64,000 nucleotides of DNA from CAWDMN01 sp963803155 (GTDB lineage: Bacteria; Acidobacteriota; Terriglobia; Versatilivoradales; Versatilivoraceae), in contig CAWDMN010000105.1 in NCBI GenBank assembly GCA_963803155.1, positions 1-64,000 of the forward strand, written 5' to 3'. Below are positions 32,725 through 41,878 of the stretch, in pieces (the stretch's first letter is position 1; every line of letters begins with the position of its first letter). The notes beneath the pieces were generated by a model, which did not search any database, was not told the DNA's origin, and saw only the letters and a list, made by a program, of their open reading frames with translations. The translations under genes and the position numbers were made by a program.

Positions 32725-33996
32725 TTATTGGAGGTCTTTTTTGTGTGGTCGGAGCCGATTAAATTCCGCTCCGGAAATGATGTAGTACCAGTCGGCAAAA
32801 CGGTTCCGCAATTCATCCGCGATCCTCTTGCCGCGATCGGATGGGGTAGAGCCTTCCTCCGCGTATTTGGCTGCTCTTTCGGCAGTGTAATTGACGGTGA
32901 TAAACAGATAACGCCTCTCTTCGGGAGGTGAGCTCTTTTCTTTGCCGGCCTCGGCCGCAGGCTTGCCCGCGGTTGCATATTCCGCCGCCGCGGCAGAGCT
33001 GCCGGCCGCGATTTCTCCAAAACGCAGAGTATACTGTAATCCTGAGACAGTCTCGGCCATGATCTCTCCCTCGTTGGAGAGCAACTGCCCCATCGGGGTG
33101 ACAAAGAAACCTTTCTGCCGCAGGGAAAGAATGGATTCCGGAGAGAGCCGGATTCCTTCGGGCGTCTTTAAGTCCTGACTCAATCCCATGGGTTTGGGCT
33201 GGACATCCACAATTTTCAAATTGGCGAGAGCGGTCAACAGTTGATCGACTCTTGCTTGCCTGGGGGTACCACTGGCCCCAAGGGTCCACTGCCCCTTGCT
33301 TTTGATCAGGCTGATGCTTTCGACATTTTGAAGCGTTCCCATGTTCTCATTGATGGAGTAACTGTTCACCACGATTTTGCGAATGTCGCCAGCGGAGACT
33401 TTGAGCAGATCGGTTTCAATCCAGTCCTGAAAACGGGCCGAAGGTTCCGCATCGGTTTTGACCATATAGGTGCGTGGCTGGCTTGGAATGCGCATGTAAC
33501 GGAATCCCGCCTTTCCCTCCACATTCTTCCCAATGATGAAATCCGCCAGGACCGCGTTTTGTTCATTGCGCAGGGTCACTCGTTTGCCTCGCCCCGCCAG
33601 GCTGGGATTGTTCGGGTCCAGCGGATCGATGACCCCGTATCGGGCATGATCGTCAGTGCGATCGGAAACGATGGCATCTTTCTTGAGTTCAACCAGAGTG
33701 GCGGCCGTCTTTGCCAGCCGCTCTTGAGCGTCGGCCGGATATCCATAATGCGAGGGAATGCTCCAGCGGCGATTCTTATACTCCACTTTCAGGGGGCGAG
33801 CCGTGGCGGTGGACTCGTCGTAGTCCACAACCTCGATGACTTTTGGCGTTTGAGGATCCGTGAATTGCGGATAAAAAATTTGCCCCTGGTCGTCATGCCG
33901 GCGGGATGGATTTAACGTGGGCTGATAGTTCAGAACCACGATGAGCAGCAGGACTGCCACTCCACAAAAGACGAAAGTTTTGATGAATTCTTTCAT
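32725..33996 (-). CDS. DUF4340 protein of a Gld-like ABC exporter
   Basis: About 423 aa from the ATG at 33996 (MKEFIKTFVFCGVAVLLLIV), which gives one N-terminal membrane helix; a TTG at 34077 is possible but adds a non-hydrophobic leader. The rest is outside the membrane and matches DUF4340, a repeat-like beta domain that accompanies GldG-type auxiliary proteins. An Ala/Glu-rich linker (ASSAAAAEYATAGKPAAEAG) lies in the C-terminal half. It is the third gene of an operon, 93 bp after the permease-GldG gene. The function is unknown; it probably forms an extracytoplasmic part of the exporter. Confidence 0.82.
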   Translation of the reverse strand: MKEFIKTFVFCGVAVLLLIVVLNYQPTLNPSRRHDDQGQIFYPQFTDPQTPKVIEVVDYDESTATARPLKVEYKNRRWSIPSHYGYPADAQERLAKTAATLVELKKDAIVSDRTDDHARYGVIDPLDPNNPSLAGRGKRVTLRNEQNAVLADFIIGKNVEGKAGFRYMRIPSQPRTYMVKTDAEPSARFQDWIETDLLKVSAGDIRKIVVNSYSINENMGTLQNVESISLIKSKGQWTLGASGTPRQARVDQLLTALANLKIVDVQPKPMGLSQDLKTPEGIRLSPESILSLRQKGFFVTPMGQLLSNEGEIMAETVSGLQYTLRFGEIAAGSSAAAAEYATAGKPAAEAGKEKSSPPEERRYLFITVNYTAERAAKYAEEGSTPSDRGKRIADELRNRFADWYYIISGAEFNRLRPHKKDLQ

Positions 33997-34089
33997 AATC
34001 AATTCAGATGCCGTTGTTTTCGAGTTATTTTTGCTTTTTGGAGTTTTGCGAATTCTCAGTGTTTCGTGAGTGATCAAACTTTCGCGATC

Positions 34090-36723
34090 TTACCGTTGCC
34101 GCAAAACCAACCGATCCGTGGAGACTCCCAATTTCTCCCTCCTCAGACGGCGCAGGGAGACTGCGATAAACAACAGGAAAGCGGGAATGGGCGGCAAGGC
34201 TACGGCCAAGAGCTTAATGGTGTTTTGAATCCGACGAATCGAGAGTTCCATGTCGGCCCGGCTCTGCTCGATTTGGCGTTGGCGTTCATCTTCAATGCTG
34301 GTCCGCGCCACGGATAACCTTCGGCTTTCAATCTTCTGCTGATTGGCGATCATGATCTGCTTTGTCCGTTCGTCCAGGTCCGGCCGGTTTCCCAGCTGCT
34401 GGACCGCTCGGTCCAGACGGGCTTGTGCCTCACTCAACTTCTGTTGGGCATCTCGCTCGGCTTCCTGGGTCTCCTTCAAACGTTGTTCTTCATATATCCG
34501 GGTCCGGGCTTCCACGGCCTCCAGAGTGCGGTGACGCGGGCGGCGCTTGCGCAAGGCAATAAAGGACTCGTCGCCAGCCAATTGGTCTACGGCATTTAAC
34601 AGAAAGGTGACATTGTCGAAGTTGAGGTTTTCGACTCCCTCTTTTCTGAGCTGGAAAAATTGTTCCCCCATCATATCCACATCGGCGATGACTATTGCAT
34701 TGACGGCCGACTCCGCCTGTCTTCCCTTGATGCGCGCCGCCACTACGTATGACTCCTTGGTGGTTTCATGAGGAAGTCCGGAAACCATTTGCGGGCCGAA
34801 AAGAGAAGGTTGAACCAGTCGGGACCAACGGATCAAACCTGATTCCTTTCCGGTTTCAAGCAAAGGGGAAAAGGCTCCGCCATTTCCGCGTGGCTTCAGT
34901 CGTCCCGCATAAATTAAAGCCATTTCCTGCAGTCCGGAGGAGACAGCCTCACGCGAATTGAAGGAGGAAGCCTCACGATTGGCTGCCGACAAAAAAACCA
35001 CTTCGGGGGGGAGGGAGCGCAGTTGGGGATGCGGATTGTATTTGCTCCAAACAATTTGATCCTCGGGCCAATCGACACCCAAAACATCCATCAAAGGCCG
35101 CACGCTGGTATTCTTTTTCTCAGGTGCAGGCGACATGGAGAATGGGCTGGCGGGAAGCTGCCCGGGAGAAAGATCGATGTTGAAGGCGGTCAGCGGATCC
35201 ACCAGCAGGAGCAGAGGTTTTCCCGTTTTGACGTAATCGGTAAGGCGCATTAATTCCGTGGCCTGAAGAGTGTGAGGCAACGCAACGATCAGCACATCCA
35301 GGCCGGGCGGGTAATCTTGCCCCGGAGGGACTTGAGTGACTTCATATTGCTTGCGCAGTTCCTCTATAATCGACCAGTCCGTGGTTTGACGCCGCGTCTG
35401 AAAATCAAAGCCGCCGATAAGTTGAGCTCCGGTTTGCAGGATTCCCACCTTCCTCCGGGTTGCTCCGGAAACCACCCGGACCGAACGCATCAGCTCGTAT
35501 TCCACGGGAAGCCCGGGATCGAAAAAGGGAATTGCAAATTCCTGCGAACCACATTGCAAGCCAATCCCCAGGAAGATTTCATTCGGACTTCCCGGAGTGA
35601 GCTGTGACGGGGGAATTCGCTGTGCCCGGATGTTGAAACGTTCCTGAGCCTCGCGGGCGGCAGGGGTGAATTTTTCCGCATCGATGATTTTTACTTGAAT
35701 CCGCCCCCTTCCTCGGGCTGCAAATTCCTGCAAAGTGGAGACGATGTTATTGCGGGGGATCAAATAATTGCGCGGGACTTGTGGGCTCAGGTAAGCCTGG
35801 ATATAAACGGGCCGTGCCGGATCAAGGCTGGAAATCAACCGGATAGTATCGGTGGAGAGGGAGTGGATTTTCTCTTCGGTGACATCCAGACGGTATCCCC
35901 ATCGCTGTGTGAGCAAGGTCAGGCAGGCCACAATCACCAATAGAGCGACACATCTCAGCAGATAATGGCGGCCCATTTTTACGCTCTTCTTCCCGGTGGG
36001 CCAGAGCCTCCGCCCGAGCAATCCCACATTGAGGTATAACATGGCGGCCGCAAAAGTTATAAAATAAATCACGGAAGAAAGCGTGACGATTCCGCTCGCC
36101 ATGTCTTTGAATTGTTGCCGGAAGCTGAAACCCTCCACCAGTTGCAGCCAGCGGCCGCTGAGGAGAACTCCGGCATGATCAAAAAAGACAGGGACTGCAC
36201 AAAAAAGGGCGCCAAGAATAAAGGCAATCGTGAGATTGGCAGTCAAAAGAGAGGCAACCATCCCCAGGCTTAACAAGGCAGCGCCCATCAGCCAGTAACC
36301 CAGGTACGTGGAAAACATCAGCCCGGGATCCGGGTTGCCAAGCCAACTTAGAACGATGACATGACTAAGAGAAAAAACCAAAGCAATGGTGTAAATGGCC
36401 AGCATGGAGGCGTATTTGCCAAGAGTGATTCCAAAATCAGAAACGGGGAGGGTCAACAGGAGCTCATCGGTCCCATTCTTTTTCTCTTCGGCCCAGCACC
36501 CCATGGTGATGGCGGGGATAAAGAAGACCAGCAGGTAGGGGAAGAGCGCGTTCAGAGGATCGAGATTCGCCAAATTGTTGGCAAAAAAACTCTCTTGCCA
36601 AAAGGCGGCAATGGCGCTCAAAAAGACAAAAAGCGTGATGAATACATAACCATTCGGACTGCTGAAGTAACCGGCCAACTCACGTTTAAAAACAGCCAAT
36701 GGAAGCTTCCAACGCCGGATCAT
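34090..36723 (-). CDS. Fused ABC-2 permease and GldG-like auxiliary protein
   Basis: An 877-aa protein with two parts. Residues 1-245 form an ABC-2 permease with about six membrane helices (LAGYFSSPNGYVFITLFVFL at the start, then CWAEEKKNGTDELLLTLPVS). After a further membrane helix near 260 comes a large GldG/ABC_transp_aux domain, with IQAYLSPQVPRNY and LLLVDPLTAFNIDLSP typical of the family. A coiled coil (about 740-840) and a last membrane helix near 850 end the protein. In Flavobacterium GldF and GldG are separate; here they are one chain. It overlaps the ATPase gene by four bases. Confidence 0.87.
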   Translation of the reverse strand: MIRRWKLPLAVFKRELAGYFSSPNGYVFITLFVFLSAIAAFWQESFFANNLANLDPLNALFPYLLVFFIPAITMGCWAEEKKNGTDELLLTLPVSDFGITLGKYASMLAIYTIALVFSLSHVIVLSWLGNPDPGLMFSTYLGYWLMGAALLSLGMVASLLTANLTIAFILGALFCAVPVFFDHAGVLLSGRWLQLVEGFSFRQQFKDMASGIVTLSSVIYFITFAAAMLYLNVGLLGRRLWPTGKKSVKMGRHYLLRCVALLVIVACLTLLTQRWGYRLDVTEEKIHSLSTDTIRLISSLDPARPVYIQAYLSPQVPRNYLIPRNNIVSTLQEFAARGRGRIQVKIIDAEKFTPAAREAQERFNIRAQRIPPSQLTPGSPNEIFLGIGLQCGSQEFAIPFFDPGLPVEYELMRSVRVVSGATRRKVGILQTGAQLIGGFDFQTRRQTTDWSIIEELRKQYEVTQVPPGQDYPPGLDVLIVALPHTLQATELMRLTDYVKTGKPLLLLVDPLTAFNIDLSPGQLPASPFSMSPAPEKKNTSVRPLMDVLGVDWPEDQIVWSKYNPHPQLRSLPPEVVFLSAANREASSFNSREAVSSGLQEMALIYAGRLKPRGNGGAFSPLLETGKESGLIRWSRLVQPSLFGPQMVSGLPHETTKESYVVAARIKGRQAESAVNAIVIADVDMMGEQFFQLRKEGVENLNFDNVTFLLNAVDQLAGDESFIALRKRRPRHRTLEAVEARTRIYEEQRLKETQEAERDAQQKLSEAQARLDRAVQQLGNRPDLDERTKQIMIANQQKIESRRLSVARTSIEDERQRQIEQSRADMELSIRRIQNTIKLLAVALPPIPAFLLFIAVSLRRLRREKLGVSTDRLVLRQR

Positions 36724-37580
36724 AAGCGTCCCTCCTCAGCTTGATCATTGGCCCCTTCCGAATCCATGGGCGGAGGTTCACCGGGAACAGAATCATCAGT
36801 CTTCCCGGCAATTCCTTCCAACGAGGTCGAGGCCGCCGGATCACCCGAGGCATCTTGCTTTCCAGTCAATCGGTAAAATGCCTCTTCCAGCGAAGCTCCC
36901 TTTGCCATCTGTGCGGGGGTTCCATCAAAGACGATGCGTCCTTCATCGATTAGGAGGACTCGGCGGGCCACGGCTTCTACCTCCTGCAAAATATGAGTAG
37001 AGAGCAGGATGGTTTTATCGCGGCCTAATTGGTGGATGAGTTGGCGCACATCATAAATCTGGTTGGGATCTAGCCCGCTGGTAGGTTCATCCATGATCAA
37101 AATATCCGGTTCGTGCAACAACACTTGCGCCATGCCCACCCGCTGACGATAACCCTTGGAAAGTTTGTGAATGCTTTTTTCGAGCACGCCCTGGAGATTG
37201 CATTGGACAATGACCGTCTCCAGACGTTCTTTCAGTCTGGACTTCGATAATCCCCGGGCAGCTCCAAAAAAACGCAATAGTTGCAGGGGCGTCATCTCCG
37301 GGTAGAGCGGCCCATTTTCGGGGAGATAGCCAATTCTACGCGCCGCTTCCTGCCGATGAGTGGCCAGATCCAAACCCGCAATAAAGGCGGCTCCTTCCGT
37401 GGGATAGGCATAACCGGTCAGGATCTTCAGAGTGGTTGATTTGCCGGCGCCATTGGGGCCTAGGAAAGCGGTCACTTGTCCCCGGGGGATGGCAAAGGAA
37501 ACATCGCGGATAGCGGCAAAATCGCCGTAAAACTTGCTGAGGTGCCGCGCTTCAATCATTATTTCAAAATCGTTTTCCAT
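36720..37580 (-). CDS. ABC transporter ATP-binding protein (GldA-like)
   Basis: A 286-aa ATPase with Walker A GPNGAGKSTT near residue 41, the signature LSKGYRQRVGMAQVLLHEP, Walker B ILIMDEPTSGLDP and an H-loop in LLSTHILQEVEAVA. A Gly/Asp-rich tail follows the nucleotide-binding domain. It is the first gene of the exporter operon and overlaps the permease gene by ATGA. This family (CcmA/GldA/NosF type) powers ABC-2 exporters. An alternative ATG six codons later (MIEARHLSKFYG) is equally plausible. Confidence 0.9.
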   Translation of the reverse strand: MENDFEIMIEARHLSKFYGDFAAIRDVSFAIPRGQVTAFLGPNGAGKSTTLKILTGYAYPTEGAAFIAGLDLATHRQEAARRIGYLPENGPLYPEMTPLQLLRFFGAARGLSKSRLKERLETVIVQCNLQGVLEKSIHKLSKGYRQRVGMAQVLLHEPDILIMDEPTSGLDPNQIYDVRQLIHQLGRDKTILLSTHILQEVEAVARRVLLIDEGRIVFDGTPAQMAKGASLEEAFYRLTGKQDASGDPAASTSLEGIAGKTDDSVPGEPPPMDSEGANDQAEEGRL

Positions 37581-37797
37581 AGAATATCCGGGAACCGGGA
37601 AGTAGTGGCGTTACCAAAAACATCCATTTTAATGAAAACCCTAGCCGGACATCAAGTAGAGGATATTGAATTGAGCTACCTGCGGATAGAAAATCCTATG
37701 CGGAGAAAATTTTTCGCCGAAGAGAACAGGATTTGAGCAGATTTTAATTCCTTACGGCAAGTCTATTCGCGCTTGCCGTAAGGATAGAGAGGACTCC

Positions 37798-39132
37798 TCA
37801 GAGCACCAGGGTCGTACCAGGCATGGCAATAGGATAACGATTGCTGGAATCGGGCATCGCCGGGGGATTTGAATCCATGGTGAATTGGTCCAGACCTGGA
37901 GCTAGTACCAGGCTGGAATTTAGAGCTTCCTCCCAAGTGATCTGTTTCCCCGATTCGCAGGCCATGCGGCCCATGATGGCGGCCATGCAGGATTTGGCGG
38001 AGCGCTCGACTTCATTATAGGGCTTGTCATTTCGAATGGCATCGAAGAGCAGATCATGTTCGATTTGATAGGCATTGGTGGCAGGCCCTTTGTATTCCCA
38101 GAGAATGTCGGTTTTATCCTGCCGATGCCCTTTGTACAGGCGGGGTATTGAAATTCCTTCCCCCAGAACACCGCAACCGGAGGCGCCTTGAATGACATCG
38201 CCGAAAAATCCCCAGCAGTTATTGATGTGGCGTCCCTGGGCCAGCAGGCGAGTGCCATCAGGGAAAGTATATTCAGCGGAATAGTGGTCAAAAAGCTGAT
38301 CGGGATCCTGCCGCACCTGACGGCCACCCATCCCCTGCACGGAAACCGGCCAGGCATTTTTCACCCAGCAACAAACATCAATGTTGTGAATCAACCAATC
38401 GACGATGAAACTGCCGTTCAACCAGGTATAACAGCTGTAGTTGGCAATCTGGTGGGCCATTTCCGTCATGTTGGCCCCCTTGGCGTTGAAGCCAACCGGT
38501 CCATGCTCGCGGTAGGCCCAGCAGGTGATGACGCCCCCAATGGCGCCTTCATGAATTCGGCGGATTGCCTCTTCCAACGGCGGGCTGTGGCGGCTCATCA
38601 ATCCGGTGGCGACTTTTAGATCTTTGCGCGAAGCTTCCTGGCCGGTCTTCAGTACTCGCCGGATTCCGGCCGCATCCACGGCAAATGATTTTTCGATGAA
38701 AACATGCATCCCTTTTCCCACGGCATATTCAAAATGCACGGGACGAAAGGCCGGCGGAGTAGCCATTAGCACGACATCGCCCTTGTCCAGCGAGTCAATC
38801 GCCTTTTTGAAAGCATCCATCCCGAGAAATTGCCGCTCGGCGGGGACATCCATCTGCGGAGAAAATTTATCGGCCAGTGTCAGATAACTGGTCTTGATGC
38901 GCTGCTCGAATACATCCGCCATCGCCCAGAGCTTGGTGGGACCCTTGGTGGAAAGGGCGTTGAGCGCGGCCCCTGTACCCCGTCCACCACAGCCAATTAG
39001 CGCAATCTTGATGGTGTTGTTTTCAGCCGCGTAGCCAGGTTTGGCCAAGCTGTTCACCAGAGCCGCACCCGCCAAGGTCTGACTCGAAGTTTTAAGGAAA
39101 TCGCGGCGAGTAGATTTGCGTGGTCTTTCCAT
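37798..39132 (-). CDS. Gfo/Idh/MocA-family oxidoreductase with Tat-type signal
   Basis: A 444-aa protein. The N-terminus KSTRRDFLKTSSQTLAGAAL carries a twin-arginine-like motif. The Rossmann part shows IALIGCGGRGTGAALNAL near residue 42 and VFIEKSFAVDAAGIRRVL, where the Glu-Lys pair is the family signature. The C-terminal beta-sheet domain follows. These exported NAD(P)-dependent enzymes are plentiful in Acidobacteriota and Planctomycetota and act on sugars or sugar derivatives; the substrate is unknown. AAGGA precedes the ATG. It is divergent from the ArsR-type regulator at 39335. Confidence 0.9.
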   Translation of the reverse strand: MERPRKSTRRDFLKTSSQTLAGAALVNSLAKPGYAAENNTIKIALIGCGGRGTGAALNALSTKGPTKLWAMADVFEQRIKTSYLTLADKFSPQMDVPAERQFLGMDAFKKAIDSLDKGDVVLMATPPAFRPVHFEYAVGKGMHVFIEKSFAVDAAGIRRVLKTGQEASRKDLKVATGLMSRHSPPLEEAIRRIHEGAIGGVITCWAYREHGPVGFNAKGANMTEMAHQIANYSCYTWLNGSFIVDWLIHNIDVCCWVKNAWPVSVQGMGGRQVRQDPDQLFDHYSAEYTFPDGTRLLAQGRHINNCWGFFGDVIQGASGCGVLGEGISIPRLYKGHRQDKTDILWEYKGPATNAYQIEHDLLFDAIRNDKPYNEVERSAKSCMAAIMGRMACESGKQITWEEALNSSLVLAPGLDQFTMDSNPPAMPDSSNRYPIAMPGTTLVL

Positions 39133-39334
39133 GAGAGCATCCTTTCTTCTTTGAATTTCGTTTGAAACTCTACCACTGCCTGAAGGAGCGGTAAAGCCCG
39201 AATTTGAAGGCCCTTTTGGATTGCAAACGGCCGGAGGAGAGAGATAGAATCCATTCGCGCAGTTATTCGATGGTTAACTAAATAGAAATATCGACTTAAA
39301 CTTATTAATTGTGCATTCAAAAGGATGATGCATC

Positions 39335-39685
39335 ATGAACCCGCTGAATTTGACCGATGAAGTGTTGGAAATGCTGGCACAGAGATTTCGCTGTATGGGG
39401 GAAGCGATGCGCTTGAAGATCTTGCGGTCGCTGGAATCGGGCGAGAAAAGTGTGGGGGAACTGACGGAAGGGTTGAATACTACCCAGGCCAACGTGAGCA
39501 AGCACTTGAAGATGATGGTAGAAGCGAGATTGCTATCGAGAAGGCCGCAGGGAACCTCCGCTTATTATTCGATTGCCGATCCGGTGGTAATGACCCTTTG
39601 CAAGACGGTTTGTGAAGGGCTGGAAAAGAAGGTTAGGTCTCAAGCAGAGGGTTTGGGCCTGATCGTAACCAAGAAAAGAAAATAA
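39335..39685 (+). CDS. ArsR-type winged-helix transcriptional regulator
   Basis: A 116-aa protein. LAQRFRCMGEAMRLKILRSL, SVGELTEGLNTTQANVSKHL and LLSRRPQGTSAYYSI make a standard ArsR winged helix. The usual metal-binding cysteines of the recognition helix (ELCVCDL type) are absent, so it is not a classic arsenic or cadmium sensor. AAGGA lies nine bases upstream of the ATG. It is divergent from the Gfo/Idh/MocA gene, about 200 bp apart, and could control that gene, but no operator was identified. Its 3' end faces a bidirectional terminator. Confidence 0.88.
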   Translation: MNPLNLTDEVLEMLAQRFRCMGEAMRLKILRSLESGEKSVGELTEGLNTTQANVSKHLKMMVEARLLSRRPQGTSAYYSIADPVVMTLCKTVCEGLEKKVRSQAEGLGLIVTKKRK

Positions 39686-39834
39686 GTCCCAGGGAGCAAT
39701 CCATAGGTCGGATTAAAAGAGAGGATTGATAATTGTATTTTGGGGCAGGTTGACCCCCCATGCAGTGCGCGCATCCTGAGCAGATGCGAGGAGGTTTTCT
39801 TCCTTAATGGGGGTGTGTGTTTTGCTGCTCCCAG

Positions 39835-39891
39835 AAAAAAGCCTTCAGCCAGGATTGAAGATGTCATTCGCCATCCGGCTGAAGGCTTTTT
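39835..39891. terminator. Bidirectional intrinsic terminator
   Basis: AAAAAGCCTTCAGCC (39836-39850) pairs perfectly with GGCTGAAGGCTTTTT (39877-39891) around a 26-base loop. A-run on the left and T-run on the right make it work for both the ArsR-type gene and the convergent gene at 39903-40886. Confidence 0.85.
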
Positions 39892-39902
39892 GAGGATTGA
39901 AG

Positions 39903-40886
39903 CTACTTCTTGATTTCCTTATGAATCATAATTTGCTGTTTTCCTTCTTCGATTTTATAGTCCGTGGGCACATCAAACAGCGAATGGGCGGGTTCATTGC
40001 GATTGATGTTCGTCAATCGAAAAGTATTTTCTCCCATCCGAGGGTCCATGTTTTTATTTAACACGACGGTCTGCAGTTCGGGAGAATACCAGGTTTCGCC
40101 GACAATGGTAATGGGAAGCTCATTTCCGATCTCTCCCGCCGGAATCACGGTGGTTATGCGGGTTCCCTCAGCTTTGACCCCTTCAATGACTTGAGCCCCC
40201 AGGGATTCCTTGGTGGATTTATCGAAGCTGGAGCCTTCACCCTGCCGGATTATCTTCTTCTCGATGCGGATCTGGCCGGGTCCTGGTGAGACGGTTTCCA
40301 TATCCATTACCATTCCCGCGGCAGGCTTTCCCGCAACCGCCATTGCGCTAGCGCTGATTTTCCCCACCATGATCTTGCTAGCGGTTTTATTGGGATGCAG
40401 GACGTAATTAATCCCCGCCACGGGATCGTTGATGAAAATGATTTGAGTAGGCTCATTCTCCGTTGACAGCCCGCCGAGGCTGGGAAGGTTCTGCTCGCGG
40501 CGGGTTCGGCCTTCACTGTCCCGGTAGATGGAACTGGTAGATTTGTGGGTGATGCGATTGCCGTCGCTGAGCGTCTGCACCGATTCGGAAATTATCTCTG
40601 CCGAATACGGGGCTCCCTTGACAGGTTTTCCGATAGGTTCGAATTCAGAGGCAATATATTGCATGTTGAAATCTGTATGAATAAAGGGAACCACCATGGG
40701 CCCTCCCACCATCATGCCGGGTGCAGGAGTTGCTGATTCGAAGGTGCTAATGAAAACATCTTCCTCTTTTTTGGCAGGGGGGGAAGACACTCCCTTTGAT
40801 TGATCTTGAGCCTGAGTCTTCAAACCAGACAAGCCTGCCACCAAAGCAAAAACTCCAAAGAACAATGTTGCGCTTCTTCCCTTCAT
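39903..40886 (-). CDS. Secreted protein of unknown function, acidobacterial type
   Basis: A 327-aa protein with signal peptide MKGRSATLFFGVFALVAGLS and AGGAGG before the ATG. The body has SDGNRITHKSTSSIYRDSEG and RTRREQNLPSLGG, then GTRITTVIPAGEIGNELPIT and ETWYSPELQTVVLNKNMDPR, ending NEPAHSLFDVPTDYKIEEG. I recall this pattern from uncharacterised exported proteins that are very common in Acidobacteriota, often near sigma/anti-sigma pairs. It has no catalytic motif. It is probably the last gene of the sigma/anti-sigma cluster upstream, with a 164-bp gap. Confidence 0.7.
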   Translation of the reverse strand: MKGRSATLFFGVFALVAGLSGLKTQAQDQSKGVSSPPAKKEEDVFISTFESATPAPGMMVGGPMVVPFIHTDFNMQYIASEFEPIGKPVKGAPYSAEIISESVQTLSDGNRITHKSTSSIYRDSEGRTRREQNLPSLGGLSTENEPTQIIFINDPVAGINYVLHPNKTASKIMVGKISASAMAVAGKPAAGMVMDMETVSPGPGQIRIEKKIIRQGEGSSFDKSTKESLGAQVIEGVKAEGTRITTVIPAGEIGNELPITIVGETWYSPELQTVVLNKNMDPRMGENTFRLTNINRNEPAHSLFDVPTDYKIEEGKQQIMIHKEIKK

Positions 40887-41050
40887 GGCAATAAAACCTC
40901 CTTGGCTTTATTTATGTGATTGACGATGACAATCCAGCATTCCCGTTACAAGCGAGAATGGTTTTTTAAAGTTGGAACCAAAATCCAAAATCTAATCCTC
41001 AATCTGGGCAAATCAACAGAAGATCATTTTCACTGGAAATTTCAGCTTCT

Positions 41051-41878
41051 TCATTTCACTAATCGAACGGCTTTGATCCACCCTTCTTGGCTTAATAGAA
41101 GGTCCGCTTGGACTGGCTCATTAATTCGCTCCACATTTACGGGGAAGCCAAAGCGGGTCAAACTGGCCCTTGGAAGCCGAACCCGGACTACTTGCTGGAA
41201 TTCGCGCGGATATATGTCATCCGGCGGAGAAACCTCGATGAAATCGGTTAAGGGGCCCGTTGTATGTTCCGGATTTGGCTCATCGGTGCTCTTGCGGGCC
41301 AGAACCCTGCTGGTATTGCCGATTTCCCTCCTTAACGGAGTGGGAATCTTCGTTTTTTCGGAAGAACGCAGGATAGGCCGGACTCGTTTGGAGACTATCG
41401 AAGAGCGTGCCGGCATGGCCAATTGAGCGGAGGGGTTCGAGGCTTGCTCTAAAGCTAGTGATTTCCCGGTGGAGATTGGCCGTTCTATTTTAGCGTGCCG
41501 AAAATAAGGGCCAACCCTCAAGCCTAACAGGAACACAATCAGAATAAATAGGGCAGCAGTGGCCCAGAGCCAGCGCTGGCGATGCCAAAATGAGGACGAG
41601 AAAACCTTGACGGGACTGTCTACCGCAATTGGCGGGGTTGCCTTGTTCTGACGGAAAAGCTCCAGCATCCTGGACTCCAGAATTGAGGCGTCAGCGGAGA
41701 ATGCTGATTGCCGCTGCAAGGACGCGAGAGCCGAGTGGAGGCTTCGCTCGGCTGTCAACAGCCGCCGGCAGGAGGAACAGTGCTCCGCATGAGCCAGAGC
41801 TTCCGTCTTCAGCCCAGCTTCCAGCGGGAGATCCCGCGCTATCTCGATGCGATATTCTCGGAATTGGTGGCAATTCAT
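41051..41878 (-). CDS. Anti-sigma factor with zinc-finger (zf-HC2-like) domain
   Basis: A 275-aa protein. The N-terminus has a His/Cys cluster (NCHQF at 2-6 and HAEHCSSC near 30-37) typical of zf-HC2 anti-sigma domains. One membrane helix (WLWATAALFILIVFLLGL) near residue 110 is followed by an extracytoplasmic region of about 150 residues with a TonB-like C-terminal segment (VVRVRLPRASLTRFGFPVNV). Its ATG overlaps the sigma gene's stop as ATGA, the usual arrangement for a sigma factor and its membrane anti-sigma. The outer part is probably the sensor. Confidence 0.8.
   Translation of the reverse strand: MNCHQFREYRIEIARDLPLEAGLKTEALAHAEHCSSCRRLLTAERSLHSALASLQRQSAFSADASILESRMLELFRQNKATPPIAVDSPVKVFSSSFWHRQRWLWATAALFILIVFLLGLRVGPYFRHAKIERPISTGKSLALEQASNPSAQLAMPARSSIVSKRVRPILRSSEKTKIPTPLRREIGNTSRVLARKSTDEPNPEHTTGPLTDFIEVSPPDDIYPREFQQVVRVRLPRASLTRFGFPVNVERINEPVQADLLLSQEGWIKAVRLVK

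Noticed and set aside
33241..33915. A 224-codon plus-strand frame in the DUF4340 gene
   Set aside because: Antisense shadow of a gene with clear family features and operon position.
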